This document shows, one piece after another, positions 8,618 to 18,261 of a stretch of DNA of 33,587 nt. Below the pieces are notes generated by a model. It was given only the letters and a program-made list of their open reading frames with translations. It searched no databases and was not told the origin of the DNA. Every line of letters starts with the position of its first letter. Positions within the stretch are counted from its first letter, which is position 1. Position numbers and translations under genes: made by a program. The stretch covers positions 1 to 33,587 of the forward strand of contig CAMCTP010000001.1 in NCBI GenBank assembly GCA_945878495.1. The letters are read 5' to 3'. This stretch comes from Rickettsia typhi (GTDB lineage Bacteria; Pseudomonadota; Alphaproteobacteria; Rickettsiales; Deianiraeaceae).

Positions 8618-9031
8618 TTATATAAACTCGCTTTCAGAAAAAAAGAAATTTATCTCTTTTACTGCATTTTCTTCTGAATCTGAACCATGAACTGAATTTT
8701 CACCAATTGAAACCGCATGCTCTGCTCTTATTGTTCCAGCTTCAGCATCTTTTGGATTTGTTGCACCCATTAGTTTTCTATATTTTTCAATTGCATTTTC
8801 AGATCTTAAAACCTGAACTACAACTCTTCCAGCCGTCATACTATCAACCAATTCTCCAAAGAAAGGTCTATCTTTATGAACTTCGTAAAATCCCTCAGCC
8901 TGCGCTTTGCTTAATCTAACCATTTTTTGTGCAACGATTTGAAATCCAGCAGACTCAATCATAGCATTAATTTTTCCAGTTATATTTCTGCGAACCGCAT
9001 CTGGTTTTAATATTGAAAGTGTTTTGTGCAT
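8618..9031 (-). CDS. ndk: Nucleoside diphosphate kinase
   Basis: It transfers the gamma-phosphate of ATP to nucleoside diphosphates through a phosphohistidine, balancing cytoplasmic NTP pools. Diagnostic sequence includes the N-terminal MHKTLSILKPDAVRRN, the nucleotide-binding MGATNPKDAEAGTIR, and the active-site His in NSVHGSDS near residue 115. The 137-residue length is normal. It sits 56 bp after the msbA-like gene and 2 bp before prmC on the same strand. The region before its ATG is A/T only, with no Shine-Dalgarno-like sequence. Confidence 0.97.
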   Translation of the reverse strand: MHKTLSILKPDAVRRNITGKINAMIESAGFQIVAQKMVRLSKAQAEGFYEVHKDRPFFGELVDSMTAGRVVVQVLRSENAIEKYRKLMGATNPKDAEAGTIRAEHAVSIGENSVHGSDSEENAVKEINFFFSESEFI

Positions 9032-9087
9032 TTGTAAATAAATAATATAATCTTATCTATAAATGCAAAATTAATTTGCAAGAAAAT

Positions 9088-10845
9088 TCAATTCGAATGC
9101 CACATTTTATAGTAGTCCGAATTAGAATCTGCAATTAAATCAGCATGAATACCTGATTCCTTAATTTTACCAGCCTCTAAAAAGAAAATTTTGTCACAAT
9201 CAACAACCGTTTGCAATCTATGAGCTATCATAATTGTGGTTTTTCCTTGCATCAAAGCATCAAATGCGCTTTGAATATCTTTCTGCGTTTTGTTGTCAAG
9301 AGCCGATGTAGCCTCATCTAAAATGACAATCGGTGTATTTTTTAGAATTGCACGAGCTATAATTATCCTCTGACGCTGACCTGCAGAAAATTCACCTCCC
9401 ATGTGACCAACTTTTGTTCGCAATCCATTTGGCAATGACTGAACAAAAGCCTCTATATTCGCCGCTTTTAATGCTGCAACCAAAGATTCATCGGTATATG
9501 AATCAATTCCATATGTCAAATTTGACAAAATAGTACCATCAAACAATGAAACATCCTGACTGACATAGCTAATATTTTTTCTTACAAATGATGTATTTAT
9601 TTCATTTATATCAACATCATTGAGGAAAATTTTTCCAGACTCAACTTTATAAAATTTCAGCAATAACCTTACAATTGTCGACTTACCTCCGCCAGATTCT
9701 CCAACGAAAGCCACTTTTTCTCCTTGATTGATAGTGAAATCTATTCCATTCAAAACTGCAGAATTCCGAAAACAATCTTCATAACCAAAGGTCAAATCAG
9801 AAAATTTGATTTTCGCCATACCAAGATCAACGTCTTTTCTGCCTTTGTCGCTTCTTAAATCAATTGGCATTACCAAAATATCGAATATCCTTTTTATAGA
9901 AATATAACCCGCTTGCAAGCTCATTCCTAGATTTGACGTAGATTTTGCTGGCTTATAAAGCATAAGTAAAGCCGTTAAAAATGCGAAGAAACTACCAGCC
10001 GTCATTTCTCCATTTATTACCTTATATCCGCCGTACATTATTACCAAACTCGCAGCCAATCCTCCAACAAACTCCATAAGTGGAGATCCTATAAATCCTA
10101 TTTTTCCAGCTTTAATCTCTAGACTCTTTATCTCAGATAAAATTTTATCCATTTCTTTTTTTTCAAATTCTTCTTGGCAAAAAGACTTTACTGTCCTTAT
10201 TCCATCAAATATATTTTGTAAAAAAATATTAACCCTAGATGTACTTTCCTGAAATAATCTATAAACTTTTCTTAATTTTTTTGTCAACTTTACCAATGGG
10301 TAAAATGCTATCGGAAAACCAAATAATGCAATACACGACAATACTGGACTCTTATAAAACATAAGGCCAACGAGAAATAAAATTGTTAAAAACTCTTTTG
10401 CTGCATTAACTACAAGTGCAGTAATTGACATTTTAATATTTTTGACATCAGACGAAAAATACGTCATTATCTGACCAGTTTTCATAGAAGACAAATCATC
10501 CAATTTAAGATAAATTAATCGATCAAATAAATCCTTTGATATTTTTTGCGAAATAGAAGTTTCAACGTCATTCATTATCAATTTATAAAGATAAACTGAT
10601 ATGGATTTTAAAAAAAATACCCCGCAAATCGCAAGACAAATTCCATAAAGCCTACCTATGTCTTTATTGACAAAGATTTTGTTAATAACTGGATCCATTA
10701 AGCCAGCAGATGCAGCGGTCGCAAGGGCTGAAAGAGCCATACACAGAACAGCTAAAAATATTTTAGCCTTGTGAGGAAAAATATATAATGAAAGAAAATT
10801 TCTACAAATCTTCCAATCAATTTTTTCTTTTCCCAGATAAGACAA
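9088..10845 (-). CDS. msbA: MsbA-type ABC exporter (fused membrane and ATPase domains)
   Basis: This is a half-transporter that would homodimerise in the inner membrane. The MsbA group flips lipid A-core, but related exporters move drugs or other lipids, so the substrate is inferred. The six-helix membrane domain covers about residues 20-310. The ATPase domain has Walker A GESGGGKST (about 382-390), the signature FSAGQRQR (canonical LSGGQ with Gly to Ala), Walker B IVILDEATSALD and the H-loop MIAHRL. The length of 585 is typical. The start is a TTG; the next ATG would remove the first membrane helix. Only 12 bp separate it from the stop of the virB2-like gene, and the two frames are the same. 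kdsD elsewhere in the window is consistent with LPS and hence with an MsbA role. Confidence 0.85.
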   Translation of the reverse strand: MSYLGKEKIDWKICRNFLSLYIFPHKAKIFLAVLCMALSALATAASAGLMDPVINKIFVNKDIGRLYGICLAICGVFFLKSISVYLYKLIMNDVETSISQKISKDLFDRLIYLKLDDLSSMKTGQIMTYFSSDVKNIKMSITALVVNAAKEFLTILFLVGLMFYKSPVLSCIALFGFPIAFYPLVKLTKKLRKVYRLFQESTSRVNIFLQNIFDGIRTVKSFCQEEFEKKEMDKILSEIKSLEIKAGKIGFIGSPLMEFVGGLAASLVIMYGGYKVINGEMTAGSFFAFLTALLMLYKPAKSTSNLGMSLQAGYISIKRIFDILVMPIDLRSDKGRKDVDLGMAKIKFSDLTFGYEDCFRNSAVLNGIDFTINQGEKVAFVGESGGGKSTIVRLLLKFYKVESGKIFLNDVDINEINTSFVRKNISYVSQDVSLFDGTILSNLTYGIDSYTDESLVAALKAANIEAFVQSLPNGLRTKVGHMGGEFSAGQRQRIIIARAILKNTPIVILDEATSALDNKTQKDIQSAFDALMQGKTTIMIAHRLQTVVDCDKIFFLEAGKIKESGIHADLIADSNSDYYKMWHSN

Positions 10846-10857
10846 CGCTTGAAAAAA

Positions 10858-11391
10858 TCAATCGCAAGACATTGGGCTTCCAGTAAGAACACCAACAACA
10901 GCCGGAGCACCAAACATTGCACCAATCCCAATTGCAACAGCAGCAACGGAACCCCAGGTAATTTTACCAAGGAAAAAGAATACCCCAATCGTTACAACCG
11001 CAGCAAGAGCGACACCTTTACCTACACTACTCGTAATAAATTTGTACATTCCACAAAATGCATCAATAAAGGCATTTTTACTAGCACCAGATTGCTGAGC
11101 TCCACAAAGCCCATTAGCCGTTCCAGAAACTCTTGTTATCAGAGCTGTATAGTTCTTGTCATCTACATTAAAACAAGTCTGACCTATTGGACAAGAATAT
11201 GCCAATGAACAAGCAGTTTGAGAAGATTGAACACAGATTTTTACCCTTGGATCGCAATATAAACCTGAAGTACAAATATTTGTCGTATCATCACAACTCT
11301 TACCAAAAGCTACGTCGGCTGCATAAGCTTTATTTCCGTTGATAGTTGCAATAAATGCAACAAAAATAAATAAAATAGCAGATTTTATCAT
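10858..11391 (-). CDS. VirB2/TrbC-like pilin with a cysteine-rich N-terminal domain
   Basis: VirB2 proteins form the type IV secretion pilus. A signal peptide is clear: MIKSAILFIFVAFIAT followed by NGNKAYA, with cleavage predicted after residue 24. Residues about 106-172 resemble mature VirB2: DAFCGMYKFI, a hydrophobic helix (VALAAVVTIGVFFFL), a short loop GKITWGS, then a second Gly/Ala-rich helix (VAAVAIGIGAMFGAPAVVGV). Between signal peptide and pilin lies an unusual segment of about 75 residues with eight cysteines (33, 40, 46, 53, 61, 67, 73, 96), spaced like a small disulfide-bonded module (C-x6-C-x5-C-x6-C). Two more cysteines are at 113 and 176. Standard VirB2 is about 100-130 residues; this one is 177. 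No other virB gene is nearby. Confidence is good for the pilin fold and low for any function of the extension. Confidence 0.72.
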   Translation of the reverse strand: MIKSAILFIFVAFIATINGNKAYAADVAFGKSCDDTTNICTSGLYCDPRVKICVQSSQTACSLAYSCPIGQTCFNVDDKNYTALITRVSGTANGLCGAQQSGASKNAFIDAFCGMYKFITSSVGKGVALAAVVTIGVFFFLGKITWGSVAAVAIGIGAMFGAPAVVGVLTGSPMSCD

Positions 11392-11500
11392 CTACAAAAA
11401 AAAATAATTAACCTATATAAGCATCAATTTTCTAAAATTCAAGTGTTATTTTAATTTCGTAAATTAATCACAAAGAAAAAAAGAGTTATTTTGTAATATT

Positions 11501-12487
11501 TTAAGATTCAAAACAGTCTACCAAGCCACGAATTCTTTCAGAATAATCAAGAGAAAATGATAATATTTCACCTGTCATCGGATGCTGAAATTCTAGATTA
11601 TAAGATTGCAGAGCTTGACCAGATAAATTTGCGATAAAATTATCCAATTTCTCAATTTTAAACCTAGGAATCGTACGCGGTCGATACAAGCCATCGCCAA
11701 TAACATGATGACCAATCGAAGCTGCGTGAAGCCTTATTTGGTGAGTTCTTCCAGTTGACAATTCAAACTCAATCATAGATGCCGCTCCATTGAAAAAAGT
11801 TTTTAAAACCTTATAACTTGTCGAGGAAAACCTCGCCCCGGAGTCATCTTCATCACAAATCATCATACGCTGATCGGAGAAATTACCTTTTTTCATAAAA
11901 CGCTCAATTATTCCACTTGCCGGAACAGGAACTCCGTAGCATATAGCTAAATATTTTCTTTTAAATTCGATTTTATCGGCTATAATACTTGACAGTTTTG
12001 CGTGAGATATATCATTTTTTGCCACAACCATCAAACCACTCGTCTCTTTATCTAGCCTATGAACTATGCCAAGCCTGTCAAATCCACTACAAGATGAAAG
12101 ATTATCTCTGCCATATTTAAAGATCAAAGCATTTACTAGAGTTCCATTTGGTTCATGCTGAGAAGCATGAGAGCTTATACCGGTTGGCTTATTAACCACG
12201 ATCAAATGTTCATCCTCAAACACAACATCAACATCCATTTCCATTGGCTCGATACTTGAAAAATCCTGTTTTTCTGAAACAAAGCTATCACTAGAAAACT
12301 CTACAATATCATTAGCTTCAACTTTATAGCTATTTTTAATTTTTTCACCATTAACAAAAACAAGGCCAGATTTAATTTTATCCTGTATAAAAACTCTCGA
12401 CAGATCTGGTAAAAAACTCTTTATCAAAAGGTCGATTCTTTTGCCAATATCTGAATCAGTTGCCGTATAAGTAAATTTTTCTTGCAT
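11501..12487 (-). CDS. rluD: Ribosomal large-subunit pseudouridine synthase, RluC/RluD type
   Basis: This enzyme isomerises uridines to pseudouridine in 23S rRNA. An N-terminal S4 RNA-binding domain occupies about residues 1-75 (SRVFIQDKIKSGLVFVNGEK), followed by the RluA-family catalytic domain. The catalytic Asp lies in HRLDKETSGLMVVAKN, and a second conserved block is GRTHQIRLHAASIGHHVIGD. The length of 328 and the S4 domain fit RluD or RluC; choosing RluD is inference. The start codon overlaps nothing essential once secG is given its short start, leaving a divergent gap of about 42 bp. Confidence 0.88.
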   Translation of the reverse strand: MQEKFTYTATDSDIGKRIDLLIKSFLPDLSRVFIQDKIKSGLVFVNGEKIKNSYKVEANDIVEFSSDSFVSEKQDFSSIEPMEMDVDVVFEDEHLIVVNKPTGISSHASQHEPNGTLVNALIFKYGRDNLSSCSGFDRLGIVHRLDKETSGLMVVAKNDISHAKLSSIIADKIEFKRKYLAICYGVPVPASGIIERFMKKGNFSDQRMMICDEDDSGARFSSTSYKVLKTFFNGAASMIEFELSTGRTHQIRLHAASIGHHVIGDGLYRPRTIPRFKIEKLDNFIANLSGQALQSYNLEFQHPMTGEILSFSLDYSERIRGLVDCFES

Positions 12488-12529
12488 TATAATTATTTCT
12501 TTTTACCATATTATATATACAAAAATTAT

Positions 12530-12832
12530 ATGCAAGTTATACAAAATATATTAATTACATTCGAGATTATTCTTGGACTATCAATTTTATTAATCACGAT
12601 TTTTCAAAAGAGCAACTCTGATGGATTGATTTCAAAAGTCTCAAATCCATTCAATAATTCAAGTCAACAAATCGCCCCAGCAACAAAAATAACTGGAATT
12701 TTTATAATTTTTTTCATGCTAAATTCAATAGCATTAACTATAATAAAATCAAAGCAATCAAAAATATCACTCGCTCCCTTGAGCGAATCTTCTCAGTTAA
12801 TTAACGAAAAAAATGATACTGACGAAGAGTAA
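12530..12832 (+). CDS. secG: Preprotein translocase subunit SecG
   Basis: SecG is a small two-helix inner-membrane partner of SecYE that aids protein export. The first helix (ILITFEIILGLSILLITIF) is followed by the family-typical Q-K-S-x-S-D-G segment (QKSNSDGLIS), a polar loop, and a second helix (ITGIFIIFFMLNSIALTII). The C-terminal tail is acidic. I chose the ATG at 12530 (100 residues), because the longer reading from 12482 adds an aromatic stretch unlike SecG and would overlap rluD. It overlaps the lolA-like gene by 20 bp, so the two are co-transcribed. There is no Shine-Dalgarno-like element upstream. Confidence 0.85.
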   Translation: MQVIQNILITFEIILGLSILLITIFQKSNSDGLISKVSNPFNNSSQQIAPATKITGIFIIFFMLNSIALTIIKSKQSKISLAPLSESSQLINEKNDTDEE

Positions 12833-13367
12833 AATACAATTTCTAATAGCTATAGCTATATGCGGAAAGGCAAATGCTTTAACTCTGAACAATATACCTG
12901 AATCATGTAAAAATTTTGAAAAATATGATTCATTTTTCTCGAATTCAATTAATATAAATGGTAATTTTAGTCAATTTATCAATAATGACTACAATGCGGG
13001 CGGAGCAATAAAAATTGATGACAAAGATTTCATCATAGACTATAATGATGGTGAAATAAATGCAAAGTTTTACAGTTCTGGAAAATATATGATTTATTTT
13101 GACAGAAGCTTAAATCAAAAATCACATATACCAAAAACAAAAATACCAATCTACTCAATATTATCATCAAAGCAAAACCTTTCAACAATGAAAATACTGG
13201 AATGTAGAATTTTTGATGGAAAATATGAAATAGAATTTGATAAAGTCAACAATCTAGGATCTTTAACGATTAATTTCATTGAACAAAATGATGTGCTAAA
13301 GCTTAAAGAAATCTCTCAAACCTCAGGATCATCAGATTCTGAAACAAAAATAATACTAGATTATTAA
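12813..13367 (+). CDS. lolA: LolA-like outer-membrane lipoprotein carrier
   Basis: LolA carries lipoproteins across the periplasm from the LolCDE transporter to the outer membrane. An N-terminal signal peptide is visible (IQFLIAIAICGKANA, cleavage after about residue 22). The pattern that follows is LolA-like: ININGNFSQF, an I-D-x-K-D-F-I-I-D-Y strand, then a GEINAKFYSSGKYMIYFDRSL block matching the family's Tyr-Asp and following strands. The length of 184 is within range (usual about 190-210). Similarity is by strand pattern rather than long identities, so the name is moderately secure. It overlaps secG by 20 bp and is followed by a hairpin terminator at 13524. With bamA on the far side of the 16S gene, it is part of a loose envelope-assembly neighbourhood. 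Confidence 0.6.
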   Translation: MILTKSKIQFLIAIAICGKANALTLNNIPESCKNFEKYDSFFSNSININGNFSQFINNDYNAGGAIKIDDKDFIIDYNDGEINAKFYSSGKYMIYFDRSLNQKSHIPKTKIPIYSILSSKQNLSTMKILECRIFDGKYEIEFDKVNNLGSLTINFIEQNDVLKLKEISQTSGSSDSETKIILDY

Positions 13368-13467
13368 AAATACGATTATTGTTTATAGACTTTATGATAT
13401 TTAATAAATACTCAAGTAGAAACTGATATATTTTATTGAATCATTTTTGATTGGTTAATATTTTCGA

Positions 13468-13510
13468 AGTAAGCAAGACTATAAGAGCAAGAGAAACAAT
13501 TCAGAGAATA
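13468..13510. repeat. 16S processing-stem arm (3' trailer side)
   Basis: This arm is an inverted copy of 15086-15131 on the other side of the 16S gene. Shared blocks are AGTAAGC, TATAA(A/G)AGCAAGAGAAAC and AATTC(C/A)GAGAATA, interrupted by one five-base mismatch and a small indel. In the transcript the arms would pair, bracketing the 16S precursor as in standard RNase III processing stems. Confidence 0.75.
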
Positions 13511-13523
13511 AATATTTTATATG

Positions 13524-13545
13524 TCTGCCATAAAGGCAGAATTTT

Positions 13546-13549
<4 letters not shown>
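13524..13549 (+). terminator. Intrinsic terminator of secG-lolA, abutting the 16S 3' end
   Basis: A perfect 6-bp stem TCTGCC / GGCAGA with loop ATAAA is followed by ATTTTTTTTA on the plus strand, the classic Rho-independent form. Read on the minus strand, its T-tract is the A-run that forms the extreme 3' end of the 16S gene. Confidence 0.75.
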
Positions 13550-15065
<1,516 letters not shown>

Positions 15066-15085
15066 TATCCTCGTATTTCTACGTA

Positions 15086-15131
15086 TATTCTCGGAATTAA
15101 CGTTTCTCTTGCTTTTATAAGCAAGCTTACT
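15086..15131. repeat. 16S processing-stem arm (5' leader side)
   Basis: Partner of 13468-13510 (see that entry). It lies between the 16S promoter and the mature 5' end, where leader sequence should pair with trailer sequence. The arm also contains a local hairpin, CTTGCTT / AAGCAAG, in its outer part. Confidence 0.75.
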
Positions 15132-15175
15132 GTCAAAAATATTTACGATTTTAAGTTTTTAAACTCTTATAGATC

Positions 15176-15205
15176 ACTATACAAACTCAAAATCTTAATT
15201 GTCAA
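15176..15205 (-). promoter_or_regulatory. 16S rRNA promoter
   Basis: On the minus strand a perfect -35 TTGACA (15200-15205) is followed after 18 bp by -10 TATAGT (15176-15181). Transcription would start near 15169, about 100 nt before the mature 16S 5' end, so the leader includes the processing-stem arm. Confidence 0.7.
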
Positions 15206-15254
15206 CAAAAAAAATAATTTTTTTTTATTTTTTATTGCAATCAAGGCAAAACCC

Positions 15255-17597
15255 CTACATTAAAGGCATTCCACCTATAGAAATTCTGAATCTCTGAACA
15301 TTGTCATAAGATAATGCCGAAACATAAGCTGAATAATCCAACGAAACAACGCCAAATGGAGTAGGCATTTCAATTCCAAATCCGCTAGCATTTCTAATTC
15401 TACTGGAATCTAAAATTTGCTCGGTATTGCCCGATGAATTAACCTTATAACCCACCCCATCAAAACCCTTGGCCATTGCAAAATCTGAGAACATATACCA
15501 TCTTGCTCCACTATCTTCACTAAAAGGTACTGGAAAATGCTGCTGAAGCGTAAATATTCCATAAGTATTTGCTCTGTATGAAATATAATCATGATAAACT
15601 TGAGAGCCATCAGCGGATGTCTCCTGAAACCTTGGACCGAGACCTCCATATCCAAATCCACGCATGTTAAAATACCATACATTGTATCTATTCTGAAACA
15701 ACACATCTCCGCCCATAGATTGCACATTTCCTCCATGGAAAGCTATTTTTAACGGCATTGATCCGGAATTCCCAAATAACCTGTAATACTTTGTTGCTTC
15801 AAAATCGTGTTTAATAAAATTCTGATTACCTCCGAGGCCTGCAATAGTTTGCCCTCCGCCTATTCTACTTCCCGTTGTCGGTAAAATAAAATTATCTCTC
15901 GTATCATAATAAATCGCATTTGATATCGATGATGTTGTAGTATTTTTAAACTGATCCATTACCAAGCTTCTTTGCATCCAAGTTCCAGTTTGCGAGTTCT
16001 CCATATTTGTCTTTGAATATGAATATGTAAAATAGTAAAATAAATTATCACCCATTCTATAAGAAAGTGTAGGAGATATATAATAGCTCTCCGATCTATA
16101 TTTTATAGCACTTCCATAATAACCAGAAGGGTCAAAAACTGAATATCCAAGATTTAAGCCACCTCCAAATTTCGACTGACCAAATCTTGCCGTAGATAAA
16201 CCAACTCCAAAATTCTTTGAAATTTTTGACATCATAAAAGATGTGTCAAAGTCATACCCAGTACCTTTGATATTTGGAAGATTTAAATTTACCCCAATTA
16301 ATCCTTTTTCAAAATCCGAATATCCAGCCTGAGCATTTATGCTTGAGCGTCTTTCATCTTCTTCAATTTCAACAGTTAAATCAACAGAATTGCTGCCAGA
16401 AACTTTGCTCTTGTTGATCTCTATTTTTTTAAAATAACCTAAAGACATCAACCTATTCTTTGACCTCTCAATATCTTTGTCCAAAATACTAGATCCTTCA
16501 GAAACCAATAGTTCTCTTCTAATTATAAAATCTTTTGTCTTTTTTTGACCAACAATCGTAATATTTCTTACCATATCCGGCTCATAAACCTCTGCGATAA
16601 ATCTAATATCGAGATTATTATTATCGGTATTTTCAATCTTATAATTAATATTTACATTTCCATTTGCGTTCTTGTATAAATTATTATACACCTTATCTTT
16701 TGCAATATTCAGTATCTTTTTATTATAATAAACATTTTGCTTAATACCCAAGTCTTCAACCTTCAAACCCGATGAAAGCTTCATAACACTTTCATCTATT
16801 AATATATTTGATATTTTATATCTAGCCCCCTCGCTTAAATACAAATCAATCAAAACATCGCTCGAATCTCTGGAAAATTGCACTACAAGATTTTCAATTT
16901 TAGCATAAGGATATCCATTTTCATTATAATATTTTATGATAGATTCTTTTACCCTTGAAATTAATCCTTGATCATAATCGGTTCCTTTGAAAAATAGACC
17001 TGACTCTTTTACACGTAAAATTTTTAAAAGTTCATCTTTCGTGAAACCTTTTAAACCATAAAAATTGAATTTTCTGATACTAGATCTATCTCCTTGATTT
17101 ACCTCAAATACAATATCAACAACGGATTTATTCTCTCTGATTACTATTTTTGGCTCAACTATTGAAAGATTATATCCAAGATTTTGCATAACAGCCTGCA
17201 GCATCATGACATCTTCCTTGATTATAGCTTTTGAATAAATTCCCCTTTCTTTTGTCTGTATTTGGTCTTTTATTTTTTCAAAATCAATAATTGCACTTCC
17301 ATCGACATAAATCTTGCCAATCGTTAAGTTTTCGATAATATCAAAAATAAGAACATCATTTTCAAGCTCAATATCGACCTTTGCAAATTGACCGGTAGAA
17401 TAAAGATTTTTAATCATAGTAGAAGTTTTTTCATCATCAATGACATCGTCAATTTTTACATCAGCGTACATCATGACAGACGTTATGTCAAATCTACCAT
17501 TCTCATTTTTTAATTTTATCGATTTTACACCAGCCGCAAATAGATTTGCAGTAAAAAAAAAAGAAAATAAAAATGTATAAATAATCTTAAGCTTTAT
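15255..17597 (-). CDS. bamA: Outer-membrane protein assembly factor BamA
   Basis: BamA is the core of the BAM machine that folds beta-barrel proteins into the outer membrane. Several POTRA domains fill about the first 410 residues, followed by a 16-strand barrel with many aromatic-alternating strands; the final strand ends FRISIGGMPLM. The first ATG (17474) would start inside POTRA 1. Upstream the frame stays open and encodes a good signal peptide (KLKIIYTFLFSFFF, then TANLFA before AGVKS), but there is no ATG, GTG or TTG before the stop at about 17607. I therefore place the start at an ATA at 17597 (780 residues, normal for BamA); an ATT at 17585 is an alternative. The signal peptide contains a run of ten T, so a frameshift or sequencing error there is possible. 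It is downstream of a minus-strand terminator and upstream of the 16S gene. Confidence 0.9.
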   Translation of the reverse strand: MKLKIIYTFLFSFFFTANLFAAGVKSIKLKNENGRFDITSVMMYADVKIDDVIDDEKTSTMIKNLYSTGQFAKVDIELENDVLIFDIIENLTIGKIYVDGSAIIDFEKIKDQIQTKERGIYSKAIIKEDVMMLQAVMQNLGYNLSIVEPKIVIRENKSVVDIVFEVNQGDRSSIRKFNFYGLKGFTKDELLKILRVKESGLFFKGTDYDQGLISRVKESIIKYYNENGYPYAKIENLVVQFSRDSSDVLIDLYLSEGARYKISNILIDESVMKLSSGLKVEDLGIKQNVYYNKKILNIAKDKVYNNLYKNANGNVNINYKIENTDNNNLDIRFIAEVYEPDMVRNITIVGQKKTKDFIIRRELLVSEGSSILDKDIERSKNRLMSLGYFKKIEINKSKVSGSNSVDLTVEIEEDERRSSINAQAGYSDFEKGLIGVNLNLPNIKGTGYDFDTSFMMSKISKNFGVGLSTARFGQSKFGGGLNLGYSVFDPSGYYGSAIKYRSESYYISPTLSYRMGDNLFYYFTYSYSKTNMENSQTGTWMQRSLVMDQFKNTTTSSISNAIYYDTRDNFILPTTGSRIGGGQTIAGLGGNQNFIKHDFEATKYYRLFGNSGSMPLKIAFHGGNVQSMGGDVLFQNRYNVWYFNMRGFGYGGLGPRFQETSADGSQVYHDYISYRANTYGIFTLQQHFPVPFSEDSGARWYMFSDFAMAKGFDGVGYKVNSSGNTEQILDSSRIRNASGFGIEMPTPFGVVSLDYSAYVSALSYDNVQRFRISIGGMPLM

Positions 17598-17632
17598 AAA
17601 TATAAAGAATTATGCACTATTGACAATATCTA

Positions 17633-17661
17633 TAAAATAAAAAAAGCAACATTTTTGTTGC
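17633..17661 (-). terminator. Hairpin terminator upstream of bamA
   Basis: On the minus strand GCAACA-AAAA-TGTTGC is followed by TTTTTTTATTTTAT, a standard intrinsic terminator shape. It would stop minus-strand transcription before the bamA promoter region. Confidence 0.55.
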
Positions 17662-17726
17662 CTTGGTTAAAATAATAAAAAAATACTTGCAAATTATATT
17701 ATTCATCTTAGAAAATATAAAAAACT

Positions 17727-17803
17727 GGGGGCGTAGCTCAGTTGGCTAGAGCATCTGCCTTGCACGCAGAGGGTCGGGGGTTCGAGTCCCTTCGCCTCCA
17801 CCA
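17727..17803 (+). tRNA. tRNA-Ala (anticodon TGC)
   Basis: A full cloverleaf is visible: acceptor GGGGGCG / CGCCTCC with the G3-U70 pair that marks alanine tRNAs, D arm, anticodon loop CTTGCAC, T arm with GGTTCGAGTCC-type sequence, and an encoded CCA. A T-run (GTTTTTTTC) follows directly. The bases AAAAAACTGG at the 5' edge complement CCAGTTTTTT at the 3' edge, so the precursor may extend the acceptor helix and terminate on it. Confidence 0.97.
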
Positions 17804-17919
17804 GTTTTTTTCTTAAACAAACCAAGATAAACAGAAATACAAACAAAAGCTAAAAAGTAATTTCCGCCTTGACATTAATTTTTCTCAATACAAAACTAAC
17901 TAAAGTTATCTTAACATCA

Positions 17920-18261
17920 GTGGCATATATTGTAACGGAAAATTGCATAAAATGTAAATATACAACATGCGTTGAAGTTTGCCCGGTGGACTGCTTTCAT
18001 GAAGGAGAAAATATGCTTGTTATAAACCCAGACAATTGCATTGATTGCGGCGTTTGTCAGCTTGAATGCGATGCAAATGCTATATTTCCGGAAAGCGAAA
18101 ATTTGCTAAAATGGATAGAGGTAAATAAAGAATACTCGCAAAAATGGTCAAAAATTACCATGACAAAAAAACCAATGCCAAAAGCCGCTGAATTCAACGG
18201 TATTGATGGTAAATTCGATAAATATTTTCATGAAAATACCAATGTCACAAATGATAATTGA
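17920..18261 (+). CDS. fdxA: Ferredoxin FdxA (7Fe, alphaproteobacterial type)
   Basis: This is a small cytoplasmic electron carrier with a 3Fe-4S and a 4Fe-4S cluster. Cluster ligands are seen in CIKCKYTTCVEVCP and CIDCGVCQLEC; the usual Pro after the last Cys is Asp here. The C-terminal half (KWIEVNKEYSQKWSKIT through FDKYFH) is the extension typical of the alphaproteobacterial FdxA family. I choose the GTG at 17920, giving MAYIVTENC like other FdxA proteins and a product of 113 residues. The earlier in-frame TTG at 17869 coincides with a perfect -35 box (TTGACA) and is unlikely to be translated. It overlaps smpB by 20 bp. Confidence 0.92.
   Translation: MAYIVTENCIKCKYTTCVEVCPVDCFHEGENMLVINPDNCIDCGVCQLECDANAIFPESENLLKWIEVNKEYSQKWSKITMTKKPMPKAAEFNGIDGKFDKYFHENTNVTNDN

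Noticed and set aside
10843..10860. virB2-like and msbA-like ORFs in the same frame, separated by one TGA and four codons, suggesting a fusion by stop readthrough
   Set aside because: A shared frame has a one-in-three chance. TGA also ends hscB, dnaE and yebC normally, and a pilin-exporter fusion makes no obvious sense.
10849..11208. Plus-strand ORF of 119 codons rich in Thr/Ser/Asn
   Set aside because: It is the antisense shadow of the virB2-like gene, which has a signal peptide and family pattern.
17869..17919. Longer fdxA starting at TTG 17869
   Set aside because: That TTG is part of a perfect -35 box, and FdxA proteins start at the equivalent of MAYIVTENC.
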